DNA of 64,000 bases from Ferrovibrio sp. (GCF_002796975.1 NZ_PEKV01000008.1:22077-86076), one strand, 5' to 3'; positions 1 through 9,825 are shown, counted from the stretch's first letter. A program made the numbers and translations. The notes: generated by a model from the letters alone, not told the origin.

Positions 1-1725
1 CGCGATGGCGAGGTGCTGTGGCCGGGCGAGCGCCTGCGTGTACGCGCCATGCTGCTGCCGCCGCCGGAACCGGCCATGCCAGGCGCTTTCGATTTCGCGC
101 GCTATGCCTGGTTCCGGCAGATCGGCGCTGTTGGCTATGCGATCAGCACGGCCGAAGTAATGCCGGCCGAAGAAACACGCAACTGGCGCGAGGCGGCCAT
201 GCTGTCGCTCAGCGCGTTGCGGCAGGACTGGACGCGGCGTATCGCGGCGCAGACTGAAGGTTCCGGTGGCGCGATTGCCGCAGCGTTGATGACTGGCGTG
301 CGCGGGCCGATCCCGGATCATGTCGATGCCGCTTTCCGCGATTCCGGCCTCGCGCATATCCTGTCGATCTCCGGCCTGCATCTCACGCTGGTGGCCGGGC
401 TGCTGTTCTTTCTGGTTCGCGCGTTGCTGGCACTGTCGCCACATCTGGCGCTGCAGTATCCGATCAAGAAATGGGCTGCGTTGGCGGCTTTGCTCGGCGC
501 CATCGCCTATACGCTGGTGTCGGGTGCAGCGTTGCCCACTTTGCGCGCGCTGGTGATGATCGCGCTGGCGCTGCTCGCCGTGATGCTGGATCGCCGTGCG
601 ATTACGTTGCGCGCGGTGGCCTGGGCTGCCTTGCTGCTGCTCGTGCTGTGGCCCGACAGCCTGCTCGATCCGGGTTTCCAGATGTCGTTTGCAGCGGTGA
701 CGGCGCTGGTCGCTACCTTCGAGCATCTGGCGCCCAAGATGACACGCTGGCGCAGCGATGCCGGTCCTGTGCAGATCGCGCTGCTCTGGCTCGGCGGCGT
801 GATGGCGGCGAGCTTCGTCGCCGGATTGGGCTCGTCGCTGTTCGCCGCCTATCACTTCAACCGCGTGGCGGATTACGCATTGATCGCCAATCTCCTCGCG
901 GCGCCGCTGGTCGATTTCATCATCATGCCGCTCACCGTGCTGGCCTTCCTGCTCATGCCGCTGGGGCTGGAGGCACTGGCGCTGACGCCGATGGTCTGGG
1001 CGGTGGATGCGCTGATCGCGCTGGCCATCTGGGTGGCCGGCTGGCCCGATGCGGTCGGCACCGTACCGGCGATGCCGCTCTGGGGACTGGCAGCCATCGC
1101 GACCGGCGGTTTGTGGCTCTGTCTGTGGCAGCAGGGCTGGCGCTGGCTCGGCATGACCGGGCTGATTGTCGGCACGGCCTCGCCCTGGCTGATCGCGCAG
1201 CCGGACCTGCTGGTCAGCGGCGACGGCCGGCTGCTGGCGGCGCGCGCTATCGAGGCTGACCGCTACTACTTCCTGCCGCCGACGCCACGTGGCTTCGCAG
1301 CCGAAACCTGGCATGAGCGGCTCGGCGCGCCGCAGCTTTACCCATGGCCAAGCTTGTCGCGAGCCGCGCAGCGAACCGGAGAGGGTCGTAGCGGTGCCGA
1401 TGGCAGCCTGCGCTGTGATCCGGCCGGCTGTAGCTGGCGGTATCGGGGTTTTCTGGTCGCCCTGCCGCAGCAGCCGAAGGCGATCACCGAGGATTGCCGC
1501 CATGCCGATGCGGTGATCTCCACCCGCATGGCGGTGCGATATCGCTGTCCCTCGGCCAGAATCGTCATTGACCGCAACGACCTGTGGCGCGGCGGTGCGC
1601 ATGCCCTCTACCTGGATGCTACGCGGGGAATCCGCAGTCTCAGCGTGGCGCAGACCCGCGGCCGGCGACCCTGGGTGAATCCGAAAGGCCATGGTGAAGG
1701 ACAGAGGGACGGAGCGGCGAACTGA
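1..1725 (+). CDS. comEC: ComEC/Rec2-family DNA-uptake channel protein, 5' end cut by window
   Basis: The frame is open from base 1, so the gene begins outside the window; about 574 residues are visible. ComEC forms the inner-membrane channel that carries single-stranded DNA into the cell. Many hydrophobic segments are visible, and the family's signature stretch is present (AHILSISGLHLTLVAG near residue 115, then GAALPTLRALVMI and DPGFQMSF). A soluble tail with CDPAGCSWRYRG and a short C-terminal domain follow. The metallo-beta-lactamase domain of the longest family members is not obvious. In many alphaproteobacteria comEC lies near lexA, as here. Whether the cell is competent cannot be judged from this gene alone. 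Confidence 0.9.
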   Translation, partial: RDGEVLWPGERLRVRAMLLPPPEPAMPGAFDFARYAWFRQIGAVGYAISTAEVMPAEETRNWREAAMLSLSALRQDWTRRIAAQTEGSGGAIAAALMTGVRGPIPDHVDAAFRDSGLAHILSISGLHLTLVAGLLFFLVRALLALSPHLALQYPIKKWAALAALLGAIAYTLVSGAALPTLRALVMIALALLAVMLDRRAITLRAVAWAALLLLVLWPDSLLDPGFQMSFAAVTALVATFEHLAPKMTRWRSDAGPVQIALLWLGGVMAASFVAGLGSSLFAAYHFNRVADYALIANLLAAPLVDFIIMPLTVLAFLLMPLGLEALALTPMVWAVDALIALAIWVAGWPDAVGTVPAMPLWGLAAIATGGLWLCLWQQGWRWLGMTGLIVGTASPWLIAQPDLLVSGDGRLLAARAIEADRYYFLPPTPRGFAAETWHERLGAPQLYPWPSLSRAAQRTGEGRSGADGSLRCDPAGCSWRYRGFLVALPQQPKAITEDCRHADAVISTRMAVRYRCPSARIVIDRNDLWRGGAHALYLDATRGIRSLSVAQTRGRRPWVNPKGHGEGQRDGAAN

Positions 1726-1822
1726 CATTTCCGTTGCGTAAAATTTCTCCGCGGCCGGAACGCTCTCGCCGCGCTGCCGTTAGGCGGGGGCTGACGCCCA
1801 ATGACGCCAGGGAGAGAAACCG

Positions 1823-1978
1823 ATGCTGCCCATTCTCGCGACGATGCTCGTTCTGCTGTTGCTGGTGCTGCCGATCTGGCCCTACAGCCGCTACTGGAGC
1901 GTCGTCCCGAGCTGCATGGTCGCGTTTGTCATGATGCTGTTCGTGATGTTCATGCTGGCCGGCAACGTCATCGCTTAA
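1823..1978 (+). CDS. Small DUF3309-like membrane protein
   Basis: A 51-residue protein begins at an ATG preceded by GGGAGAG. It is almost entirely hydrophobic: one segment around residues 4-18, a short polar turn containing WPYSRYW, and a second segment around residues 29-48. The WPYSR motif after an N-terminal helix is typical of the small DUF3309 proteins of proteobacteria, whose function is unknown. It lies in the gap between comEC and the PfpI-like gene, on the same strand. The family assignment is from memory of the motif; that it is a real gene is supported by the ribosome-binding site and composition. Confidence 0.65.
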   Translation: MLPILATMLVLLLLVLPIWPYSRYWSVVPSCMVAFVMMLFVMFMLAGNVIA

Positions 1979-2037
1979 AACGGAACAAAGTCCCTTGTAC
2001 CGGGTTGGCTCCTGTCCCCAGAGGAAAGGAGCCGCCC

Positions 2038-2595
2038 ATGACGGATATCAAGAAATCCAGCATTCTCATTATCGCGACCGACGGTTTCGAACAGTCGGAA
2101 CTGATGGTGCCGCGTGACAAGCTGAAGCAGGCGGGCGCGCAGGTGCATGTCGCTTCGCCGACCGGACGTTCGATCCGCGGCTGGAAACATACCGACTGGG
2201 GCGAGTCGGTGGATGTCGACCTCAAGATCGCCGAAGCGAAACCGGAGCAGTATGATGCGCTGGTGATCCCGGGCGGACAGATCAATCCCGATAAACTGCG
2301 CGCTGACCACGATGCGATGAGCGTAGTGAAGTCGTTTCTGAAGGACGGCAAGGTGGTGGCCGCGATCTGCCACGGACCCTGGCTGCTGGTTGAAGCCGAT
2401 GCTGTGCGCGGCCGTACGGTCACGTCCTATAAATCGATCAAGACCGATGTGGTGAATGCCGGCGGCAAGTGGGTCGACAAGGAGGTGGTGGCCGACAAAG
2501 GCATCGTCACCAGCCGCTCGCCGGACGATCTCGACGCTTTCTGCAGCAGGATCGTGGAAGAACTGGAAGAGGGACGGCACAAGCGCGCTGCTTAA
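2038..2595 (+). CDS. PfpI/DJ-1 superfamily (type 1 glutamine amidotransferase-like) protein
   Basis: This 185-residue cytoplasmic protein of the PfpI/DJ-1 fold begins at the ATG at 2038, preceded by AGAGGAAAGGAG. The nucleophile elbow AAICHGPWLL places the reactive cysteine at residue 111 next to His112. The acidic partner is probably Glu18 in DGFEQSEL. Members act as glyoxalase/deglycase-like stress proteins or peptidases; the substrate cannot be read from sequence. The length is normal for the family. The gene ends just before a hairpin shared with the convergent lexA gene. Confidence 0.85.
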   Translation: MTDIKKSSILIIATDGFEQSELMVPRDKLKQAGAQVHVASPTGRSIRGWKHTDWGESVDVDLKIAEAKPEQYDALVIPGGQINPDKLRADHDAMSVVKSFLKDGKVVAAICHGPWLLVEADAVRGRTVTSYKSIKTDVVNAGGKWVDKEVVADKGIVTSRSPDDLDAFCSRIVEELEEGRHKRAA

Positions 2596-2630
2596 GTGTG
2601 GCGCGCCGCGTAAGCATCCGGCCATAAAAA

Positions 2631-2660
2631 AAACGGGGCGCTTTTTCGGGCGCCCCGTTT
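2631..2660 (-). terminator. Intrinsic terminator of lexA, shared with the convergent gene
   Basis: An 11-bp perfect stem (AAACGGGGCGC with GCGCCCCGTTT, 8-nt loop) lies between two convergent genes. Read on the minus strand it is followed by a run of T (complement of the A-run at 2625-2633), so it best fits termination of lexA. It can also act as a bidirectional barrier. Confidence 0.85.
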
Positions 2661-2680
2661 CGATTCTATCTGCGTAAAAC

Positions 2681-3427
2681 TCAGTAGCGGCGCAGCAGGC
2701 CGACCAGTCGGCCCTGCACCTTGACCCGGTCGGGGCCGAAGATGCGGGTTTCGTAAGCCGGGTTGGCGGCTTCAAGCGCCACCGAGTTGCCCTTGCGGCG
2801 CAGGCGCTTCAGCGTCACTTCCAGATCGTCGACCAGCGCCACCACGATGGTGCCGTTTTCGGCATTCTCGCTTTTCTGGATGATCACCGTGTCGCCATCC
2901 ATGATGCCGGCATCGACCATCGAATCGCCAGCCACTTCCAGCGCATAGTGATCGCCGTTGCCCAGCAGGCCGATCGGCACGTCGATCTGCGTGCTCATGT
3001 CGCGCAGCGCCTCGATCGGCGTACCGGCGGCGATGCGGCCATACAGCGGCAGGGTGACGATGTCGCGCGCATTATAGGGGCTGACGCTGACCGGCGTGCC
3101 GGGCATCGGCGCATTCGGATTGCCCTCGACCACACGCGGCATCAGGCGGTTGCGCGGTGCCGAAGCCGGGCGATTGGCGTTGGCGCCGATGCCGCCGCGA
3201 ACCGGCACAGCCGAATCGGGCAGGCGCAGCACTTCGAGTGCACGGGCGCGATGGGCGAGGCGGCGGATGAAGCCGCGCTCCTCCAGGCCAGTCACCAGCC
3301 GGTGAATACCGGACTTGGATTTCAGCTTCATCGCTTCCTTCATCTCTTCGAAGGACGGGGAAACGCCGGAATTCTCCAGCTTTTCATGAATGAAAATCAA
3401 CAGGTCGTGCTGCTTGCGGGTCAGCAT
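2681..3427 (-). CDS. lexA: LexA repressor, SOS regulator
   Basis: This 248-residue SOS repressor has an N-terminal winged-helix DNA-binding domain (residues 1-65, starting [17 protein letters not shown]) and a C-terminal S24 self-cleavage domain. The cleavage site is Ala134-Gly135 in RIAAGTP, the nucleophile Ser169 in AGDSM, and the general base Lys207 in LEVTLKR. The linker (about residues 72-120) is longer than in E. coli, as in other alphaproteobacteria. The start at 3427 is chosen over upstream codons because AGGAGG precedes it and the protein then begins at the conserved MLT. An SOS box lies about 93 bp upstream, so it should repress itself. Confidence 0.97.
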   Translation of the reverse strand: MLTRKQHDLLIFIHEKLENSGVSPSFEEMKEAMKLKSKSGIHRLVTGLEERGFIRRLAHRARALEVLRLPDSAVPVRGGIGANANRPASAPRNRLMPRVVEGNPNAPMPGTPVSVSPYNARDIVTLPLYGRIAAGTPIEALRDMSTQIDVPIGLLGNGDHYALEVAGDSMVDAGIMDGDTVIIQKSENAENGTIVVALVDDLEVTLKRLRRKGNSVALEAANPAYETRIFGPDRVKVQGRLVGLLRRY

Positions 3428-3519
3428 GGCAAGCCTCCTCGGGTCGGGTTCGCCAGCTATCGGTGCCGCGGAGGCGGCCCCGGCGCGCTGGACGGGGAAC
3501 GAACAAGAAACCTGCAAAT

Positions 3520-3534
3520 GTTCTAATGAAGTTC
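3520..3534 (-). promoter_or_regulatory. SOS box (LexA operator) of lexA
   Basis: GTTC-TAATGAA-GTTC exactly matches the alphaproteobacterial LexA operator GTTC-N7-GTTC. It lies upstream of lexA, between lexA and the divergent chemoreceptor gene, and implies autoregulation of lexA. Confidence 0.9.
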
Positions 3535-3713
3535 TCGATACGGGTCAAGTATTTTTCCACAGGCTAAGTCATATATCTTGTAGGAGGAACGAACGAAGTC
3601 TCCCAGATATTGAGGAATGGCGCAAAGCTTCGCTTCGCGGGTGCAAAAACCCACCCTGGCGTCACCCTTTACGGTGCTGGCCGTGCCGGTAAATATATGA
3701 CCTACAAGAATAA

Positions 3714-3759
3714 GCCATTCCCGCCCGGAATGGCCTGGGGAGACGGCCGAGAACGGCCG
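3714..3759 (+). promoter_or_regulatory. Hairpin-rich leader of the chemoreceptor gene
   Basis: Two perfect hairpins lie in the last 60 nt before the chemoreceptor start: GCCATTCC/GGAATGGC (3714-3721 with 3727-3734) and CGGCCG/CGGCCG with an AGAA loop (3744-3759). They may tune translation or mRNA stability. I do not recognise a known riboswitch. The rest of the 347-bp gap 3428-3774 holds the lexA SOS box and no gene that I can support. Confidence 0.4.
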
Positions 3760-3774
3760 GGCAGGGGGAAGATC

Positions 3775-6096
3775 ATGGGCATCCGGCAGAAGCTGAATCT
3801 GGCCATTGGCGTATTGGCCGCACTCACACTGGTATCGAATGCGATTGGCGGCCTGTTCTTCGGCCGGGTGCAGGACAGTTACGCCGGTATCACCAGCACC
3901 AACCTGCCTGCCGTCATCACCGCACTGAACCTCGCCTCGACCAGCGCCGAACTCGCCGCCGGTGCTCCCGCACTGGCCAACGCCGCCAGCGATGCCGAGC
4001 GCGAAAAGGCGCTGAACGACCTGAAGACAAAGCAGCAGAAGCTGGCCCAGTCGGTCGAGACCGTGAAGGTCGCGGCGGGCGAGGAGAATGCCGAAGCGAT
4101 TGCCGAGATCGAGAAGTCGGTGCAGTTGCTCAATACAATGGTGGCGCAGATCAATCGTTCGGTGAATGCGCGGCTGGGCTATCACCGTGACCGCGAAGAG
4201 ATGCTGACCAAGCTCGGTGCCGATTACATCGCCTTCCAGGGGGTAATGCGCCCGGCGCTGGAGCGCGGTCTCGCCGAACTGAGTAAGCCCGATGCCAAGC
4301 CCGAAACCGCGACGGCTGCGCATGCGCTGATCTCGGCCGGCAATGCGGTGAGCCAGCTGGTAGCGACTCTTTCCGTCGCCTCGCAGGCGCCGAACAATGC
4401 CGAAGTCGACAAGCAGTTTGCCGAATTCGTCAAACTGAACAGCGCGGCACTGGAGCAGATCGAAACCGCTGGCCGGCAATTCGATGTGTCCGAACTGAAG
4501 AACGCCATTAATGTCGTGCTGGCCCATGGCCAGGGCACCGACAGCCTGTTCGGCAGCCGCCGCAATGAAATCCGTACCATTACCACGGCTGGCTTCGCCC
4601 TCAACAAGGCACGCGATGGCGCCACGGAACTGTCGGGCAAGGTGGATGCGCTGGTGGCGGCGGCGACGGAAGCAGCCGACAGGGCGGCCGCCAATGCGGC
4701 CGGCCAGTCCAGGACTGCACAGATCATGCTGGTGGTGATCACTGTGCTCTGCCTTGGCATTGCCGTACTGATCGGCGTGCTGTTCACCGGGCCGCAGATC
4801 GCTGCTCCCATCGTGCGGCTGACGACGGCAACGCGCCGGCTGGCCGAACGCGACTGGGCGGTGGATCTGACCGAGACCGGCCGCAGCGACGAGATCGGCG
4901 AGATGGCGCGCGCCGTCGAGGTGCTGAAGACCAGCGGCCAGCAGAATGAGACGTTGCAGCGCCAGGTCGAAAGCGATCGCGAAACCTTCGAGCAGGAACG
5001 CCAGGCACAGGAACAACTGCTGGAGCAGGCAATCGGCCAGATCGTATCGGCGGCCACTGCCGGCGACCTGACCCGCCGCATCGATGCCGATGCGCTGCAG
5101 GGCGTGATGCAGCGGCTGGGCGGCGGCGTGAACGAACTGCTCGGCACGGTCGAGCGCGCGCTGAACGATCTGGGCAGCATGCTGGGTGCATTGGCCCAGG
5201 GCGACCTGACACATCGCATCGGCGGCGGCCATCGCGGGTTGTTCGAACAACTGGCGCGCGATGCCAATACCCTGGCCGAGAAGCTGGCCGAAATCGTCGG
5301 CCGGCTTAGCCAGACGGCGGGCAACGTGCGCGATGCCTCGGCCGAGATTTCGGTCGGCAGCAACGATCTCGCCCAGCGTACCGAACAGCAGGCCGCCAGC
5401 CTGCAGCGCACGGCCGCGTCGATGGAAGAAATCACCGCCACGGTGCGCCACAATGCCGACAATGCGCGGCAGGCCAGTCAGCTTGCCGTCACCGCCCGCG
5501 ACACGGCCGACAAGGGCGGCACCGTGGTCGGCCGTGCCGTCACGGCGATGGGTCAGATCGAGGAAAGCGCACGCAAGATCGTAGATATTGTCGGCCTGAT
5601 CGACGAGATCGCGTTCCAGACCAACCTGCTCGCCCTGAATGCGTCAGTGGAAGCCGCGCGCGCCGGCGAGGCCGGCAAGGGCTTTGCCGTGGTGGCGCAG
5701 GAAGTGCGTGGGCTGGCGCAGCGCTCTGCCGAGGCGTCGAAGGAAATCAAGGGACTGATCTCGGCTTCGAACAGCCAGGTGCGCGACGGCGCCAAGCTGG
5801 TGAACGAAGCCGGCGGCAGCCTGACCGAGATCGTGGATGCCGTGAAACGTGTTGCCGGAATCATCGAGGAAATCTCGATTGCCAGCCAGGAACAGGCCTC
5901 TGGTCTCGACGAGATCAACGATGCCGTGACGCAGATGGACGAGATGACCCAGCGCAACGGTGCGCTGGTCGAAGAGACCACGGCCTCGGCACAGTCGCTG
6001 GCCGATCAGGCCAAGGATCTTGCCGCCTCGATCACCTTCTTTCGGCTCGATCAGGAAGTCGTGGCCGGGGAAGTCGAACCCAGGGCCGCGGAATAA
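3775..6096 (+). CDS. Methyl-accepting chemotaxis protein
   Basis: A 773-residue transmembrane chemoreceptor that would signal to CheA/CheW. A first membrane helix lies at about residues 10-30, followed by a helical periplasmic sensor domain, a second helix ([20 protein letters not shown], about 317-337), HAMP-like linkers, and the cytoplasmic signalling domain with its hairpin tip around [31 protein letters not shown]. No CheR-binding C-terminal pentapeptide is visible. The start at 3775 has GGGGGAAG in front and gives a normal short cytoplasmic N-terminus. The 3' end overlaps the convergent macrodomain gene by 46 bp. The ligand is unknown. Confidence 0.95.
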   Translation: MGIRQKLNLAIGVLAALTLVSNAIGGLFFGRVQDSYAGITSTNLPAVITALNLASTSAELAAGAPALANAASDAEREKALNDLKTKQQKLAQSVETVKVAAGEENAEAIAEIEKSVQLLNTMVAQINRSVNARLGYHRDREEMLTKLGADYIAFQGVMRPALERGLAELSKPDAKPETATAAHALISAGNAVSQLVATLSVASQAPNNAEVDKQFAEFVKLNSAALEQIETAGRQFDVSELKNAINVVLAHGQGTDSLFGSRRNEIRTITTAGFALNKARDGATELSGKVDALVAAATEAADRAAANAAGQSRTAQIMLVVITVLCLGIAVLIGVLFTGPQIAAPIVRLTTATRRLAERDWAVDLTETGRSDEIGEMARAVEVLKTSGQQNETLQRQVESDRETFEQERQAQEQLLEQAIGQIVSAATAGDLTRRIDADALQGVMQRLGGGVNELLGTVERALNDLGSMLGALAQGDLTHRIGGGHRGLFEQLARDANTLAEKLAEIVGRLSQTAGNVRDASAEISVGSNDLAQRTEQQAASLQRTAASMEEITATVRHNADNARQASQLAVTARDTADKGGTVVGRAVTAMGQIEESARKIVDIVGLIDEIAFQTNLLALNASVEAARAGEAGKGFAVVAQEVRGLAQRSAEASKEIKGLISASNSQVRDGAKLVNEAGGSLTEIVDAVKRVAGIIEEISIASQEQASGLDEINDAVTQMDEMTQRNGALVEETTASAQSLADQAKDLAASITFFRLDQEVVAGEVEPRAAE

Positions 6097-6578
6097 ACCG
6101 CCGCCACCTCGGGCGAGAAGCAGCAGAAAGTCACGCTGCGCGGCTGCATCTCGTGCGCCAGCCAGTTGCGCACCTCGCGGACGGCAATCGCCGTCGCCGG
6201 CTGCAGCGGATAGCCGTAGATGCCGGTCGAGATCGCTGGGAAGGCGATGCTCTCCAGGTCGCAGTCGCGCGCCAGTGTCAGGCTGCTGCGATAACAGCTG
6301 GCGAGCAGCTCAGCTTCGTTTGCACCGCCGCCGCGCCAGACCGGTCCCACCGTATGAATTACGTGACGGGCGGGCAGGCGGTATCCGCCGGTGATGCGCG
6401 CCTGGCCGGTGGGGCAGCCGCCGAGTGCGCGGCATTCCGCCAGCAATTCCGGTCCGGCCGCCCGATGAATGGCGCCATCCACGCCGCCGCCGCCCAGCAG
6501 GCTTTCATTCGCCGCGTTGACGATGGCGTCCAGCGCCAGGCGGGTGATGTCGTCGGTGACAATACTGACCAGTTGCAT
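6051..6578 (-). CDS. Macrodomain protein (O-acetyl-ADP-ribose deacetylase-like)
   Basis: A 175-residue single macrodomain protein. Family hallmarks are [26 protein letters not shown] (ADP-ribose binding, residues about 17-42), then [13 protein letters not shown] and [13 protein letters not shown]. Proteins of this type remove acetyl from O-acetyl-ADP-ribose or ADP-ribose from protein carboxylates. The ATG at 6578 is preferred; a GTG directly upstream is possible. No strong ribosome-binding site is visible. It is convergent with and overlaps the chemoreceptor gene by 46 bp. Confidence 0.92.
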   Translation of the reverse strand: MQLVSIVTDDITRLALDAIVNAANESLLGGGGVDGAIHRAAGPELLAECRALGGCPTGQARITGGYRLPARHVIHTVGPVWRGGGANEAELLASCYRSSLTLARDCDLESIAFPAISTGIYGYPLQPATAIAVREVRNWLAHEMQPRSVTFCCFSPEVAAVYSAALGSTSPATTS

Positions 6579-6715
6579 CACCGGAATTTAACATGCCCGC
6601 AGCGGCTTCGGGGCGCCTGTTTTTACACTTCGCTAACCATGCGAAACCAACAATCGCTGCAACGCAAAAGCGAGTCGGTCTTGCCGCCTCCGCGGATATC
6701 CTTTAACCGGGTCAG

Positions 6716-8095
6716 ATGAGCGAACTTAAGCTGAAGCCGCGCCGTCCTGCGACGACCCAGTCCGCTGCCGGTGCCTATGGTGCCATGCAGGCGCGGGCAG
6801 TGCCGGGACAGCAGATGCCGCAGGCCACTGTTGCTGCGACGGCACCCCAGAAGCAGCGCGGCTTTTTCGCTGTGAATTGGCCTCTGATGACGGCTGCCGC
6901 AGCCTTGCTGGGTGGCGGTGTCGTGATGGGCATGGCAGTCGGCAATGCGCCGCGTCCGCAGCCTGCCGCCACCGTGGCGCTTGCCGCACCGGCGGCTCCT
7001 GCTCCCGCACAGGCGCCACTGCAGCAGCCTGCAAAAACTGCAGACGCTCCCGCCGTCTCGTCGCAGGGCTGGCGTCCGATTTCCGAACTGGCGAAGCGTG
7101 CAGTGGATGCGCCCATGCTCCAGCCGTCGCCCGAACCTGAACCTCTGCCGGTGGTCGATGTCGCGACGGTGCCGGCGAATCAGGTGCCGGACAGCGCGCC
7201 TGTCGCCGCCACACCTGAACCCGTGAAAGCCGAGCCGCCCAAGGCTGCCGCGCAGGCGGCTGTTCCCGCGCCACCGCGCAGCGCCGCATCGAACAAGCCG
7301 GTGCAGCTTGCTGCCGCGCCGATGGCGCCGCCGTCGTTCACTCGTCCTGCTACCGGTGATACCAATGGCCATGCCTGGCGCGCCCGCGCCGTACCGCCGC
7401 CGGCCAATGCCAAGCCGCCTTTTGTGGCGCTGCTGATCGACGATGCCGGCCTCGACCGCAAGGGCACACAGCGCGCTATCGCCCTGCCGGGTCCGGTGAC
7501 GCTGTCGTTCATGAGTTACGCGAATGGGCTCTCCGAACAGTCGGCTGCGGCGCGTGCCGGCGGCCATGAGGTGATGCTGCATCTGCCGATGGAGCCGCTC
7601 AATGTCAAGCGCAACAATCCCGGCCCCAACGCGCTCTATGTGAATCTCGATGCGGCAGAACTGCAGAAACGGCTCGCCTGGCATCTCGATCGCTTCTCCG
7701 ATTATGTCGGCGTGAACAACCATATGGGCAGCCGCTTCACTGCCGATGCCGCGCGCATGGGCCAGGTGCTGGATGAGATCAATCGCCGTCAGGTATTCTG
7801 GCTCGACAGCCTGTCCGGTCCGAATTCAGCCGGCCCCGCGCTGGCGCGCAAACGCGGCCTGGATGCGGCCGAACGCGATCTCTTCCTCGATGACGACCGC
7901 TCGCCCGGGATCGCTTACGAACTGGGGGCAATGGAACGTATCGCGCGCAGCCGCGGCGACGTGATCGCCATCGGCCATCCGCATGGCTCAACCCTGACCG
8001 CGCTTGAGAAGTGGATCGCAACCGCGCAGGAGCGTGGCTTCACGCTGGTGCCGGTCAGCACTGTCCTGCTGCGCCGCCAGCAGCAGGAGCGCTAG
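6716..8095 (+). CDS. Divergent polysaccharide deacetylase family protein
   Basis: A 459-residue envelope protein. One membrane anchor (about residues 45-70) is followed by a long Ala/Pro-rich linker (70-225), then a C-terminal catalytic-like domain of the divergent polysaccharide deacetylase family (DUF610/YibQ type). Motifs visible are VALLIDDAGLD, EVMLHLPMEP, NNHMGSRFT, FWLDSLSG and AIGHPHG. The linker would span periplasm. Family members are often found beside the ctpA/envC murein genes; that context is absent here. The substrate is unknown. Confidence 0.88.
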   Translation: MSELKLKPRRPATTQSAAGAYGAMQARAVPGQQMPQATVAATAPQKQRGFFAVNWPLMTAAAALLGGGVVMGMAVGNAPRPQPAATVALAAPAAPAPAQAPLQQPAKTADAPAVSSQGWRPISELAKRAVDAPMLQPSPEPEPLPVVDVATVPANQVPDSAPVAATPEPVKAEPPKAAAQAAVPAPPRSAASNKPVQLAAAPMAPPSFTRPATGDTNGHAWRARAVPPPANAKPPFVALLIDDAGLDRKGTQRAIALPGPVTLSFMSYANGLSEQSAAARAGGHEVMLHLPMEPLNVKRNNPGPNALYVNLDAAELQKRLAWHLDRFSDYVGVNNHMGSRFTADAARMGQVLDEINRRQVFWLDSLSGPNSAGPALARKRGLDAAERDLFLDDDRSPGIAYELGAMERIARSRGDVIAIGHPHGSTLTALEKWIATAQERGFTLVPVSTVLLRRQQQER

Positions 8096-8101
8096 GCGAG
8101 A

Positions 8102-8992
8102 TCAGCGGCGCGTGAAGCGGTAGGCGCGGGCCGGCGTGAAACGGCCGGCCTCGATGCGGATGGTGCCTTCGATCCGGTCCGCGAAATCGAACAGCCCGTC
8201 AGCGCAGGCTTGCAGATAGTCGTCCGAATGCTGGTAGCGGCCGGTTGGCGCCAGCGTGAAGCCGTGTTCGCCGGTTTCCACGGTGAACAGGAAGCTGCCG
8301 CCAGGCTTCAGGTGTTCGGCGACCCGGCGGAACAGGTCCGCCACATCCCCGATATAGATCAGCGTGTCGGCGGCGATCACCAGGTCGCGGCTGCCGGCGG
8401 GCAGGTCGCGCAGCACGGCATGGACTTCGCCATGGCGCAGTTCGGTATAGGCGCCGCGGCGCCGGGCCTGTTCCAGCATGCTGGTGGAGAGGTCGATGCC
8501 GTCGAGCCGCGCGGCATAGGACAGGAAGGGCAGGCCGCTCAGGCCGGTGCCGCAGCCAAGATCGAGGATGCTGTGGCTGCCATTGGCGGTCCAGCCGGCG
8601 CGGATCGCGAGACGATGCAGCATCGCCGGACCCTGGTAGCCGAGCCGGGTGAGATGCGCGTCGAAACCCTCGGCATAGGTGTTGAACAGCCAGGACACGT
8701 AGATGTCGGGGGCGCGGGACGAGGTATGCCCGCTGAGGGAGTCGAGCAGATGTGCCACGACGCCGCTCTGCGGCGAGAGTTCCTGGGCGCGGCGCAGGCT
8801 GGCCACTGCCGCCTCCGGCCGCTTGAGGTCGATCTGGCTCAGTGCCAGGCCCAGCCAGGACAGCGGCCGGGCCGGATCATGCGCCACAGCCTGGGCAAAA
8901 TGCGTCTCCGCTTCGGCATGATGACCGGCGTCGCGGGCGTGAATGCCCCGCTGTTCCAGGCGGATGGCGTCGAAGCTGCGCTCGTGTTTCAT
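8102..8992 (-). CDS. SAM-dependent methyltransferase with N-terminal TPR repeats
   Basis: A 296-residue cytoplasmic protein. TPR-like helices occupy about residues 10-75 (AETHFAQAVAHDPARPLSWLGLALSQ). They are followed by a class I methyltransferase fold with motif I ILDLGCGTGLSG (near 142), the acidic end of strand 2 in DGIDLSTSM, and LVIAADTLIYIG. The target is unknown. It runs on the same strand as the split glycosylase gene and would have been directly downstream of the intact gene before the phage inserted. Confidence 0.85.
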   Translation of the reverse strand: MKHERSFDAIRLEQRGIHARDAGHHAEAETHFAQAVAHDPARPLSWLGLALSQIDLKRPEAAVASLRRAQELSPQSGVVAHLLDSLSGHTSSRAPDIYVSWLFNTYAEGFDAHLTRLGYQGPAMLHRLAIRAGWTANGSHSILDLGCGTGLSGLPFLSYAARLDGIDLSTSMLEQARRRGAYTELRHGEVHAVLRDLPAGSRDLVIAADTLIYIGDVADLFRRVAEHLKPGGSFLFTVETGEHGFTLAPTGRYQHSDDYLQACADGLFDFADRIEGTIRIEAGRFTPARAYRFTRR

Positions 8993-9089
8993 ACCTTCAG
9001 GCTATGAAACCGGCTGCATACTGACTACCCGGAAAATTTCAGAATTTTTCCCTTGTAGTTTACCGCCCGGTAACCATGCAGGTGCGCGC

Positions 9090-9632
9090 TCAGTCCTCGC
9101 CGCCCGTGGCGCGCTTCAGCCGCTCGGCATCGTAATTCTCGCCGATCGACATGGCGCAGATGCGCGAGATATGCACCAGCGGCAGGCCGCTTTCCTTCTG
9201 CCAGGCATTGAACTGCGCCTGCGCCTTTTTCAGATCGCCTTTCGCGGTGCCTTTTTCCGTGAGATCGACGCCGGCGTCGCGCAGGCACAGGATCACGTCG
9301 CGCGACAGGATGAAGCTGTCCTTGCCGAGGAAGCGGATCAGGTATTGGCCGCTGTTGCCGCCCAGCCGCGCCCCGCGCTTGGCCAGCAGATCCAGCAGGC
9401 CGATCTGTTCGGTACCGGGCCATGCCGCCAGCAGCTTGCCGAAGCTGCCATGCTCGGCTGCGATGTCCAGAATGAACTGGGCATTGTCGCGCACGCTGCG
9501 GATCTTCTGCGGATTGCGCACGATCCGTTTGTCAGATGCCAGTTTCTCCCAGAATTCGTCCGGTTTATGCACCAGCTTGCGCGGCTCGAACCCCAGGAAG
9601 GCGGCTTCGAAACCATCCCATTTGTTTTCGAT
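9090..9632 (-). pseudogene. 3' part of a Tag-type DNA-3-methyladenine glycosylase gene, split by the prophage
   Basis: From the attachment core onward this strand encodes about 178 residues of a Tag-like glycosylase (NKWDGFEAAFLGFEP, IVRNPQKIRSVRDNAQF, LGGNSGQYLIRFLG, ISRICAMSIGENY). The enzyme excises alkylated adenine from DNA. The first 61 residues lie beyond the prophage at 43638-43815. Joining the two at the shared core ATCGAAA restores an uninterrupted frame of about 239 residues, normal for this family. At the left junction prophage DNA extends the frame upstream to a TTG at 9731, so a chimeric 213-residue protein could in principle be made, but no convincing ribosome-binding site supports it. 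Confidence 0.92.
9626..9632. other. attL core
   Basis: TTTCGAT is identical to 43632-43638 (attR) and is the only identity directly at the point where the host reading frame breaks. A 7-bp core is short but within the range of tyrosine recombinase overlap regions. Confidence 0.8.
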
Positions 9633-9741
9633 TAAAGCGGGGTCGTCCCTACAACTTCCCCTATATCGGGCAAATTCAGCAATTTCAATAACATAACCTA
9701 ATAACAAAGCTGAATTAACAAGCTCAAACAACTGAAATTAA

Positions 9742-9771
9742 TTGCACAAATCCTGCACAGTATGCTAATAT
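9742..9771 (+). promoter_or_regulatory. Sigma70-like promoter of the integrase gene
   Basis: TTGCAC (9742-9747) and TAATAT (9766-9771) are separated by 18 bp. The -35 element lies inside the arm-type repeat at 9743-9761, so integrase bound to the arm would occlude its own promoter. Inference from sequence only. Confidence 0.5.
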
Positions 9772-9795
9772 GTAGACTGTTGCACAAATCCTGCA
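9743..9795. repeat. Integrase arm-type direct repeats, left end
   Basis: TGCACAAATCCTGCACAGT occurs at 9743-9761, and its first 15 bases recur at 9781-9795. The complete 19-mer recurs at 43557-43575 inside the right end. These copies lie about 115 bp inside attL and 60-80 bp inside attR, as expected for arm sites of a tyrosine recombinase. Confidence 0.75.
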
Positions 9796-9825
9796 ACAAA
9801 GTCGTATAACAACAGGATATAAAGT

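Noticed and set aside
3523-5451. Very long reverse frames across the chemoreceptor gene, and similar ones across pyrG, trpE, pdh genes and the kinase
   Set aside because: They mirror GC-rich coding sequence on the other strand, have His/Arg/Gln-rich composition and match no family.
9090-9731. A complete 213-residue gene at the left prophage junction
   Set aside because: The first 35 residues come from phage DNA with a TTG start and no ribosome-binding site; the rest is the 3' part of the split glycosylase gene.
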